Assembly: GCA_964652155.1 (NCBI GenBank)
Contig: CAZZBK010000003.1
Coordinates: 1 to 64,000 of the forward strand
Origin: CAZZBK01 sp964652155
GTDB taxonomy: Bacteria > Planctomycetota > Planctomycetia > Pirellulales > PNKZ01
DNA length: 64,000 nt
Direction of reading: 5' to 3'
This document shows, one piece after another, positions 17,629 through 24,758 of this stretch; position 1 is the stretch's first letter, and each line of letters begins with the position of its first letter. The notes below the pieces were generated by a model that saw only the letters and a program-made list of their open reading frames with translations, made no database searches and was not told where the DNA came from. The position numbers and the translations under genes were made by a program.

Positions 17629-18789
17629 TCAGCGAGTTGAAGTGAGACGTGAGTGACGAGCCGACGCGCAACGCATGAGCAAGTGTTGTTCGGCTCGGTC
17701 GAGTTGTTGACGAACGTCGTACAGCGTGTCCCCCTCGGCAAAGACCGTCGCCAGCGGTTGGCCCGCGGCGACGCGCGTGTGACCCCGTGGGATATCGGCG
17801 ACCTCGGGCCAGGCGAGCAGCGCCTGCTCGGCGAGCAGCCGTGACACGGTCTCGTCGGTCATCTCCAGGTCGCGGGGCGCATAGACAATCTGCTTGCCGT
17901 GGAGACGGAGAGTCGTGAATGACGACGACGCCGAGGGGAGCCGCCCCGCTCGGCAGGCGTCGACATGCCAAGCGAGTGCCGCACCGCAGCCGGCGCGCTC
18001 GAGCAATTCAACACTTGCCGTGTAACGCGGGTTGACCTCCAGGACCCATAACCGATCCTCGGCTGGAATCAAGTCGACCCCCAACAGACCCCGGAGTCCG
18101 GTCGCGGCAACAAGCTGATCGCCCAAGCGCTGCAACTGCTCGTGTTGCTCGCGTGGGATGGGTAGCGGACCGATCGAACCGCGGTAGTGGTAGTTGTCGA
18201 CTGCCGCGGGGATGGCTTCGCACACGCCGATGAGTTGCGCGTGTGTGCCGTTGGCGACGAAGGTTGCACCCCAGACCGGGCCATCGATGCATTGCTGCCA
18301 GTAAAGTCGGCGCGCCGTGTTCGCCGGCCGCTGACCGAGCCAGCGCGCGACGTGGAGTCCGCCGCCGCTGCGCATCGGCTTGCACAACCAGGAGCCGTCG
18401 GTGGGCACTCCGTCGGGTTGCTCGCGCGTCTCGGGAAGATCGCAGGGTGCGCGACGCACGATGCTCCGTAACGAGGCCTGGTCGCGAACCGTGCGCAAGA
18501 CCCCGCCGCGATTGCCGAGCAGGGGGCGATGTTGCGCAATCCGCTCGACGAGCGCGGGGTAGTTTTCCAATCCGCCCGTGTAAAGCCAGGCCATCGCGGG
18601 CGCGGCGGCGACGTGTTGCAGCAGTTCGCGATTAAAATGACGAAAGACCCGCGGCGTGTCGTGGCCGGGCAGATCGACGTCCGCGAATTGATCGATGGCC
18701 AGCGGCGCGTAACCGGCGCGGAGCGCCGAGTGCGCCGCGGCTCGCGCACTGGCGCCGACCACCAACAGCGGCTCGGCCGACTCGCGCAT
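17629..18789 (-). CDS. ATP-grasp domain protein
   Basis: A 386-residue protein. It begins with a Rossmann-like LLVVGASARAAAHSALRAGY (about 8-27), followed by an ATP-grasp fold: WLCKPMRSGGGLHVARW (ATP-binding Lys and Gly-rich loop, about 140-156), then QQCIDGPVWGATFVANG and LLGVDLIPAEDRLWVLEVNPRYTASVEL (metal-binding Glu and Asn, about 230-257). Such enzymes join a carboxylate to an amine or thiol through an acyl-phosphate. The substrate is not evident. The start follows the thioredoxin gene by 5 bases, so they are in one operon. The first in-frame start is much farther upstream, inside that gene, and is less likely. Confidence 0.85.
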   Translation of the reverse strand: MRESAEPLLVVGASARAAAHSALRAGYAPLAIDQFADVDLPGHDTPRVFRHFNRELLQHVAAAPAMAWLYTGGLENYPALVERIAQHRPLLGNRGGVLRTVRDQASLRSIVRRAPCDLPETREQPDGVPTDGSWLCKPMRSGGGLHVARWLGQRPANTARRLYWQQCIDGPVWGATFVANGTHAQLIGVCEAIPAAVDNYHYRGSIGPLPIPREQHEQLQRLGDQLVAATGLRGLLGVDLIPAEDRLWVLEVNPRYTASVELLERAGCGAALAWHVDACRAGRLPSASSSFTTLRLHGKQIVYAPRDLEMTDETVSRLLAEQALLAWPEVADIPRGHTRVAAGQPLATVFAEGDTLYDVRQQLDRAEQHLLMRCASARHSRLTSTR

Positions 18790-18794
18790 CTCGA

Positions 18795-19355
18795 TCAGTC
18801 GCCGTGAAGTTGTCGCAGTCGGGCACTGGTGCGGAGCATCCATTGAATGCGCTCGAACTCGTTGAGCCAGTCTTGAGTGACCGACTGAATCAGGTTTGTG
18901 TCGGCCGGGCCAATGCCCGTCGGACACGCTGGGCCATCGAGACTCGCGACCTGCTGCCGATAGCGGCTCAGGGTCTTGTCGCCGTACAGGCCGCAGAAGT
19001 GAGCGTCCTCGCTCAGAAAGACGACCACCGGCACCCGAGCTCCGCCGCACACCTTGACTGCCGCAACGAGGTCGGGGTTAGCGTCCCGATCGAAATAGCG
19101 AATTTCGAGGCACGCTGAGGCGGCCGCGAAATGCTCGAAAATCGGGCATTGGTTGACGCAGTCGCCGCACCATGTGCCGGCCAGGCAGAGCACCTGCATC
19201 GGTCGTCGGAATGAGCCCAGGAGTTGCCGCTGAGCGTCGCTGAGCCGGACCTGATCGTAAAAGGCCTGCCAACGCCGGCGCTGCTCGTCATTGCCGAACT
19301 GGGCGAGAAAGTCGGTGTACTTGAGTCCCTGGGCGAACTTGGCCGCGTAATCCAT
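18795..19355 (-). CDS. Thioredoxin-like protein with WCGDC active site
   Basis: A 186-residue thioredoxin-fold protein. The active-site region is CLAGTWCGDCVNQCPIFEHF, with both redox cysteines but Asp in place of the usual Pro. The cis-proline loop appears as GGARVPVVVFLSED. There is no signal peptide, so it should be cytoplasmic. ATG at 19355 has AAAGG 8 bases upstream; TTG at 19358 is an alternative. It leads the operon with the ATP-grasp and membrane-anchored genes. It may be a reductase dedicated to that pathway, but this is inference. Confidence 0.88.
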   Translation of the reverse strand: MDYAAKFAQGLKYTDFLAQFGNDEQRRRWQAFYDQVRLSDAQRQLLGSFRRPMQVLCLAGTWCGDCVNQCPIFEHFAAASACLEIRYFDRDANPDLVAAVKVCGGARVPVVVFLSEDAHFCGLYGDKTLSRYRQQVASLDGPACPTGIGPADTNLIQSVTQDWLNEFERIQWMLRTSARLRQLHGD

Positions 19356-19492
19356 CAATGGAACCTTTGTGTATCAATCGACCCCGAACGGATGCTCGGG
19401 ACAAGAAGTATGATTGTCGATTTTCGAGGCGGCGCGTCAAACGGCGGACGTTTTTTTGCCCGGGTAAATACGGTCGAGCCGAGCGAATCTGG

Positions 19493-19520
19493 TTGCAAGG
19501 CCCCGCAACTTTGCTAGGAT
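19493..19520 (+). promoter_or_regulatory. Candidate promoter for the RNase Y transcript
   Basis: TTGCAA (19493-19498), a 16-base spacer and TAGGAT (19515-19520) form a fair sigma-70-type promoter on the plus strand. It would give a leader of roughly 760 bases before the RNase Y start. Confidence 0.4.
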
Positions 19521-19703
19521 CACACTAGCGCCGCGGCTGATGACAGTTTGCGGCCAAGTTGAATCGAATTCGACCAGCGCGTCGGTGACGAGAGTCTCAC
19601 AGCTTGCGTCGGCCTGACCGTCGGTGATGTTTTCGCAACTGGATTGAACTCAGTTCGTGGAAGTCCGCCGCACGCCGGGGGAGCCTCCGCCGAAAGGGTC
19701 AAG

Positions 19704-20105
19704 ATGTTCGCGTGGTTCTCGTTGTTGTGGTCGCTGCTGGGCGGGTCGATCGACTCGGCTGGCACGGCGCGGCAGCGCTCAACCGGCACGGCGCGGCAGC
19801 GCGTCGAACGCGGAACCCCCTCGCGGCTTGGTTCCTCAACTTGTCTTTGTCCGCGTCGGGAATCTCCTCGGCATCCTTGCTCGCACCCTTGGGGGGCGTT
19901 GGGCCTGGATGTTCTGCGATCAGTTTTGCACAGCTTGATCGGATGGCAAACCGCTTGGATGTGTGGGTCGTTGGACGCGAACGCCTCGAGCGATGGCTCG
20001 CGGGAGGCTCGCGGACTCAACCTCCGGCACGGTCGTTACTCGCTCGTGGTCGTTCGACCGCGTGTCGAGGCGCTGAAGCGGAAGCACGGGCGACGTCGAC
20101 GCTAA
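19704..20105 (+). CDS. Possible small ORF in the RNase Y leader
   Basis: ATG at 19704 is preceded by AAAGGG with good spacing and opens a 133-codon frame. It starts with a short hydrophobic stretch (MFAWFSLLWSLLGGSID) and ends in a very basic tail (LKRKHGRRRR). The rest is low in complexity, contains a direct DNA repeat, and resembles no family I know. Other frames in the same stretch are equally open because of the high GC. It could be a leader peptide, a relic or chance. Confidence 0.2.
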   Translation: MFAWFSLLWSLLGGSIDSAGTARQRSTGTARQRVERGTPSRLGSSTCLCPRRESPRHPCSHPWGALGLDVLRSVLHSLIGWQTAWMCGSLDANASSDGSREARGLNLRHGRYSLVVVRPRVEALKRKHGRRRR

Positions 20106-20283
20106 GCGCGTCGACGGCTGGGTTCATTTCTGTTGCCGATGACTCTCATCGATGGTGCGAGCCGCCTGGAGTGCGTGACTCGACCCGGAGTGTTGTTCCG
20201 CGCCTCGGAACGCATTCACACCCGCGCGGCCGTTTGTTCGCCGACACCGTCGCACGCACTATTTGCTCAAGGGAACGCGTAAC

Positions 20284-21837
20284 GTGGATCAACCGTGGCC
20301 CATCATCATCACCGCGCTCATCTCCGCGGCGATGACGTTTGCTCTCGTCAAATTACTCGACTATTTGCATGTCATCGACACGGAGAAAAAGACGCGCGAA
20401 ATGCTCGAGCGGGCAGAGCGTGAAATCGAAAACCGTCGCAAAGAAGCCGACATCCACATGAAGGAGGCGGCGATCCAGCAGCGTAGCGACGTTGAGAAGC
20501 AACTGGCCGAAATCCGCCAAGCGGTCCACGAGCGCGAGCGGGCACTCGACAAGCGCCAGGACATGCTCGACCAACAGGCGGAGCAGGTTCGCAAGCAAGA
20601 GAAGATGGTCGAAAGCTTCCAGCGCAAGCTCACCGAGCGGACCGAGGAAACCACCCGCCGCAACGAGGAGTTGGCCCGACTCGTCGAGCAGCAGCGGCAA
20701 GCCTTGCACCGCAGCAGCGGCCTGGGCCCCGACGAGGCCAAGCGGCTGTTGCTCGAACAGCTCGAACAAGAGTTGCAACATGAGCAAGGGGCGATGATCC
20801 TCAAGCACGAAAAAAAGCTGGCCGAGACGGTCGAGGAAAAATCCCGCGAAATGCTTATTACCGCCATGCAGCGGTATGCCTCGAGCCACACGGCCGAGAC
20901 GACCACCAGCACGGTCGATATTCCCAACGACGAGATGAAGGGGCGGATCATTGGCCGCGAGGGGCGCAACATTCGCGCGTTTGAAAAGGCCACCGGCGTC
21001 GACGTAATCATCGACGACACGCCCGGCGTGGTCATCGTCAGCGGCTTCGACCCGGTCCGCCGCGAGATCGCGCGGATGTCGCTCGCCAAGCTGATCACCG
21101 ACGGCCGCATTCACCCGGCCCGCATCGAAGAGATTGTCACCCAAACGCAGACCGAGCTGGAACAAACGCTGCGCAAGGCGGGGCTCGAAGCCCTGCAAGA
21201 GGCCGACGTCGGTCAACTGCATGACAAGATCATCGAACTGCTCGGGCGGTTGAAGTTGCGCACCAGTTACAGCCAAAACGTGCTGCGGCACTCGCTCGAA
21301 GTCGCGTTCTTAAGCGGCATGATGGCCGAGGAACTTGGCCTCGATGGGCGGCTGGCGCGGCGCTGCGGGTTGTTGCACGACATTGGCAAGGCGGCTGACC
21401 ACGAGCAAGAGGGTGGACACCCCAAGATCGGCGCCGACATCCTTAAGCGTTACGGCGAGAAACACGAGGTGGTGCATGCCGCGCTGGGGCACCATGACGA
21501 TCTGCGAATTGAAAATCCGTACACCGTGCTGGTCGCTGCGGCCGATGCCTGCAGCGCCTCGCGTCCAGGCGCGCGGCGAGAATCGCTCGAGCGCTACATC
21601 AAGCGGATGGAAGAACTGGAAACGATCGCCTGCGGGTTCCCGGGCGTCGAGCAGGCGTTTGCCATTCAGGCCGGCCGCGAGTTGCGGGTGATTGTCAGCG
21701 CCAAGGAAACGAACGACGAGGTGGCGGCGAAAATTTGCCACGACATCGCGCGGGCGTTCGAGGAGCAGCTCACGTATCCGGGCGAGATCAAGGTGACCGT
21801 GCTGCGCGAGGCCCGTTTCAGCGAGGTTGCCCGATAA
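20284..21837 (+). CDS. rny: Ribonuclease Y
   Basis: A 517-residue membrane-bound endoribonuclease that starts mRNA decay. It has an N-terminal membrane helix (PIIITALISAAMTFALVKLL, about 5-24) and a long charged coiled coil (about 35-200). A KH domain follows with the GRIIGREGRNIRAFE loop (about 220-236). The HD domain (about 330-430) holds LRHSLEVA, LLHDIGKA, GHHDD and VAAADACSASRPGARR. Length and order match RNase Y. GTG at 20284 has AAGGGA 9 bases upstream and is preferred over TTG at 20263. It stands alone behind an unusually long upstream region. Confidence 0.95.
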   Translation: MDQPWPIIITALISAAMTFALVKLLDYLHVIDTEKKTREMLERAEREIENRRKEADIHMKEAAIQQRSDVEKQLAEIRQAVHERERALDKRQDMLDQQAEQVRKQEKMVESFQRKLTERTEETTRRNEELARLVEQQRQALHRSSGLGPDEAKRLLLEQLEQELQHEQGAMILKHEKKLAETVEEKSREMLITAMQRYASSHTAETTTSTVDIPNDEMKGRIIGREGRNIRAFEKATGVDVIIDDTPGVVIVSGFDPVRREIARMSLAKLITDGRIHPARIEEIVTQTQTELEQTLRKAGLEALQEADVGQLHDKIIELLGRLKLRTSYSQNVLRHSLEVAFLSGMMAEELGLDGRLARRCGLLHDIGKAADHEQEGGHPKIGADILKRYGEKHEVVHAALGHHDDLRIENPYTVLVAAADACSASRPGARRESLERYIKRMEELETIACGFPGVEQAFAIQAGRELRVIVSAKETNDEVAAKICHDIARAFEEQLTYPGEIKVTVLREARFSEVAR

Positions 21838-21877
21838 GACATATCGTGGCCATTGCCCGAAGCGAGCAGGGCGTGGA

Positions 21878-22459
21878 TTAGCCGCCCGACTCGCCGTGAT
21901 CGTTCGGACCTGCCGAACAGCGGTGGAAGTGGTTGTGATCGATGTAGATCACTTCGCGAGCGTCTTCGTCGATCTTGGTATTGGGCAGCGGCCAACCGGT
22001 GCGGCGAATCTTGGTGTAATACACCGTGACCTTGTAGTGGGCATGGTGCAGTTGGGCCGGCCCGATGAGCGGATACACGCGCATCGGATCGACATAGTCG
22101 GAGATGGGCTCGATCGTCATGCGGACGTTGTTGCGTTGCTTTTCGTAGAGCAGCGGAACGCCCCCCTGCACGCTGTCGGCTTTCTCCAAGGCGCGCATCA
22201 CTTCGTCGGGCGAGGGCGGGTCCAGCGCGGCCGGGGGCCCACCCGCGGTGATCGGTCCCAGCACCGGCACCCGCTCATAGCGCTCGTGGTTCCAGAATTG
22301 GTCTTCCTGGACCTTTTGGAAGTAGGGGCTCACCGGAATCGGAAACGGAAAGTGAACCGTCGGCCCGGTCACGGTGTTGAACGGGAATGTGCAGCCGCTC
22401 AGCGGGCTGAGCGCGAGCAGGCCTAAAACCGCGACACGAATCCGAGAGGGGCTCGACAT
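21878..22459 (-). CDS. Planctomycete lipoprotein of unknown function
   Basis: A 193-residue protein with a lipoprotein signal peptide: RIRVAVLGLLALSPLSGC, where L-S-G-C is the lipobox and C23 the lipidated residue. The mature part is rich in Pro and aromatic residues (FPFPIPVSPYFQ) and includes RMTIEPISDYVDPMRVYP and VIYIDHNHFHRC. No known domain is recognised. It is expected in the outer or cytoplasmic membrane facing the periplasm. It is convergent with the RNase Y gene, 40 bases away. Confidence 0.8.
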   Translation of the reverse strand: MSSPSRIRVAVLGLLALSPLSGCTFPFNTVTGPTVHFPFPIPVSPYFQKVQEDQFWNHERYERVPVLGPITAGGPPAALDPPSPDEVMRALEKADSVQGGVPLLYEKQRNNVRMTIEPISDYVDPMRVYPLIGPAQLHHAHYKVTVYYTKIRRTGWPLPNTKIDEDAREVIYIDHNHFHRCSAGPNDHGESGG

Positions 22460-22661
22460 GATCGCACTCGCGAACAAAGGGGGATGAGATTTTAACAGGG
22501 CCGGGCATGGTGTGGCCGTGTGGTGTCATTGCAGAACCGCGGGCCATTCGACTCCCGAACAGCCCCTTTTATCGGTAGGGGTGGTGACGATCTTGCGGAA
22601 TTTTCCAAATTTAACGCTATGCCCGCGTGAGGACACGGTGACAGCGTGTGAGGCGGCCAAC

Positions 22662-22699
22662 AAAAACACCTCGGCCGAGCTGGGTGCTCGACCGAGGTG
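22662..22699 (-). terminator. Rho-independent terminator after BON-domain gene
   Basis: On the minus strand a 14-bp stem (22686-22699 with 22667-22680; CACCTCGGTCGAGC with GCTCGGCCGAGGTG, one wobble or mismatch) and a 5-base loop are followed by TTTTTGTT. It sits 45 bases below the BON-domain stop codon. Confidence 0.85.
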
Positions 22700-22743
22700 A
22701 TGGACATGACGGACATGCAGCGGACGGGGTCGATCGATTCGCC

Positions 22744-23853
22744 TTAGCGATTCGGGTGCCAGCGTTTGCGGCTTGCCTCGCGTTTGGCGTCGAAGTCGAG
22801 GTACCACCAGCCATCGTCCCATTCCAAGGTCACGCGGCGCCAGCCGAGCGGCACTTGCGGATAGGGATAGAACGGACCGATATAGGGCCAGGCCGACGGT
22901 GAGTACTGCTTGGGATAGGTCACACCTGCGTAGTTTGGGTACGAGGCGTAGCTGGGCCAGGCGTGGCTGGGCATTTGCGGCTGATCGTGTACCCCGCCAC
23001 CGTAGCTGGCATAGTTGGCTCCCCCCGCGCCGGCGGGCAACGCGGCCACGCGGCTATTCGAGACCGTGGTGAGGGGAATACCCGACGTGGCACTCGCCGG
23101 TGAAAACGTCCCTCGGCCGACGGTACTCGCCGAGACCGGCCGGGCCGCCATCGGTCGCGCGGCTGACTTGCTCGGCGCTGCGATGGTCGTCGGCGGCGCG
23201 TCATGGCCTGTGGTGGTCAACTGAGCCGTCGCGGCCTTGGTGGCAAACTTGACGGGGCGTTGCTTGTTATCCGAGCCACTCGAATCGGCGTACCCTGTGA
23301 GTTGCAGCGACTTGTCATGCTGCGCCTCGCTTTGGCTGGCCAACTCGGCCATCCGCTGGGCGGCCGCTTGCTCGGAGCGATTTCCACCCCCAATGGAAAA
23401 CTTGGGGGGGGTCAGTGTCGAGAGCGGATCCTGCGGACGCGGTGGTGCATCGATGGGTTGGCCGTCCAAGATCACATTCGTCACCGGAGCCGGATTCGAC
23501 GAGATAAAGGGCAACCGCATGACCGGCTTGGCCGTGGTTTTCGATGTGGCCGATGCTTGGGCAACCTGCGGCTGGGTCGACTTAACCTCCAGCTGGCTAA
23601 TCACATGGTTCACATCCGCCATTTGTCGAGCCATCTCGACAGCGGCCCGGAGTTGTTGATCGTTGGCCACTCGTCCTAGCAGCATCGCGGTTCCGGCTTC
23701 GTACTTCACACCGATGCTGTAGTCGACGAGCACGCCGCTGTTTCGCAAGTCTTGGGCAATGCGTTGTGCAATCGCTTGATCGTCGGCCCAGACGAGCGAC
23801 GGGGCGAGTGCTACCAGGGTCGTCATCCCCCAGCGCAAAATCGAGCGTCGCAT
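22744..23853 (-). CDS. Secreted BON-domain protein
   Basis: A 369-residue protein with a Sec signal peptide (about 1-24, MTTLVALAPSLVWA). A BON domain covers about residues 27-95 (AIAQRIAQDLRNSGVLVDYSIGVKYEAGTAMLLGRVANDQQLRAAVEMARQMADVNHVISQL). BON domains bind phospholipid or other envelope components. The rest is a low-complexity Ala/Ser/Thr/Pro linker and a C-terminal Tyr/Pro/Trp-rich segment (YPNYAGVTYPKQYSPSAWPYIGPFYPYPQVPLGW) ending in a basic tail. ATG at 23853 has GAGGAGAG upstream. It is probably an envelope-stability protein. The C-terminal composition suggests a surface-binding role, which is inference. Confidence 0.85.
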   Translation of the reverse strand: MRRSILRWGMTTLVALAPSLVWADDQAIAQRIAQDLRNSGVLVDYSIGVKYEAGTAMLLGRVANDQQLRAAVEMARQMADVNHVISQLEVKSTQPQVAQASATSKTTAKPVMRLPFISSNPAPVTNVILDGQPIDAPPRPQDPLSTLTPPKFSIGGGNRSEQAAAQRMAELASQSEAQHDKSLQLTGYADSSGSDNKQRPVKFATKAATAQLTTTGHDAPPTTIAAPSKSAARPMAARPVSASTVGRGTFSPASATSGIPLTTVSNSRVAALPAGAGGANYASYGGGVHDQPQMPSHAWPSYASYPNYAGVTYPKQYSPSAWPYIGPFYPYPQVPLGWRRVTLEWDDGWWYLDFDAKREASRKRWHPNR

Positions 23854-24269
23854 ACTTCTCTCCTCGTAAAGAAAATCCGTCGTGCATGTTCGCCGCGGCC
23901 CGCACCGCAAACGAACCCGCTCGCAATCGAAACCGCGATCGAGTCGCCCGGCGAAGCGTGTGGAGTTTGTCCAGGGTCCACGCTTGAGCCACGACACCAA
24001 AGTCCTACAATGCTTTTCGGTTGCCGGTCATGCCGGACGGAACTTTTTTTCCGATTTTGCGGACTCTGTCGCCTGTAACACCCGAGTGGATGTCGTTAAA
24101 TAAACGCAAGTCATTGTAATTAAATGACTTGCGTTTACAAACTGGGCGCGATTGTGGACCCCGTTTCGACCCAATTTTGAGAGGGTCGACCCCAACTTAC
24201 GTCACGTCGATGAACGGAATAATCGTTAAACTCGACGCAGCTTGACGAGCAGCCAGCCCAGTGGAGCCT
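23854..24269. other. 416-base gap with a strong hairpin
   Basis: Upstream region of the BON-domain gene. Apart from the perfect palindrome at 24101-24137 I see no gene, tRNA or repeat in it. Confidence 0.5.
24101..24137 (-). terminator. Perfect 15-bp inverted repeat, terminator-like
   Basis: TAAACGCAAGTCATT (24101-24115) and AATGACTTGCGTTTA (24123-24137) are exact reverse complements around a 7-base loop. Read on the minus strand the arm ends in GCGTTTATTTAA, so it can act as a terminator for the small membrane-protein gene upstream. A binding site for a dimeric regulator is the alternative. Confidence 0.55.
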
Positions 24270-24545
24270 CTATTCGGCAACGCGGCTGCCGTGGTGCGAG
24301 AAATCGCACGTCGTGATGAGCACCATCAGGGCAATTACACACCCCGAGAGCACACAGGAGCAGGTTTCCAATGCCAGTTGGGCCATGATCGTCAGCCCCA
24401 CCAGCGGTAGGGCTAGCAGAAATAGGCTCTGACAGCTTCGCTGCTGAGTCGATCCCACGCTCAACCGCGCCAGCAATGCCGCCACGGCACCAAACACCTG
24501 GACAGCGGCCAGAAACCAACCGTAGGCACAAAGATTCGATTCCAT
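24270..24545 (-). CDS. Small membrane protein of unknown function
   Basis: A 91-residue protein that is mostly hydrophobic, with three likely membrane helices: YGWFLAAVQVFGAVAALLARL (7-27), SLFLLALPLVGLTIMAQLAL (about 39-58) and CVLSGCVIALMVLITTC (about 62-78). It ends in a short polar tail. A GTG at 24584 would extend it by 13 residues. No family is recognised. A strong hairpin follows the stop codon. Confidence 0.6.
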   Translation of the reverse strand: MESNLCAYGWFLAAVQVFGAVAALLARLSVGSTQQRSCQSLFLLALPLVGLTIMAQLALETCSCVLSGCVIALMVLITTCDFSHHGSRVAE

Positions 24546-24683
24546 CAAGCGGGCCTGTCCTGCACTCAAGAGCCTGTGTTCCACACCGCTTCATGCGGTG
24601 CGACGATCGAGGGGCGGGATGGTACCTCAAGTGCCGAAATGCCCCAAGAGCGATTCTCGATCAACCGCCCGAAAATGCACACA

Positions 24684-24715
24684 GCCCGTGAGACACCCCC
24701 CTGGGTCTCACGGGC
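24684..24715 (-). terminator. Hairpin after the EF-hand/TlpA-like gene
   Basis: GCCCGTGAGAC (24684-24694) pairs perfectly over 11 bp with GTCTCACGGGC (24705-24715). It lies 44 bases below the stop at 24759 on the minus strand. The T-rich tail is poor (TGTGTGCATTTT), so termination is likely but not certain. Confidence 0.6.
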
Positions 24716-24758
24716 CGCGGCAATGCGTTGTGTTTGACGAAGCTGGGTCGAGCCGTGC

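Larger units (their letters stand above)
19356..20283 (+). other. 928-base gap upstream of RNase Y gene
   Basis: This stretch separates the divergent thioredoxin-like and RNase Y genes. It contains a candidate promoter at 19493-19520, a weak possible small gene at 19704-20105 and a 24-bp-period direct repeat (GGCACGGCGCGGCAGCGC at 19761-19778 and 19785-19802). No frame gives a protein I recognise. It may be a long structured leader of the RNase Y mRNA or a degraded gene. Confidence 0.5.
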
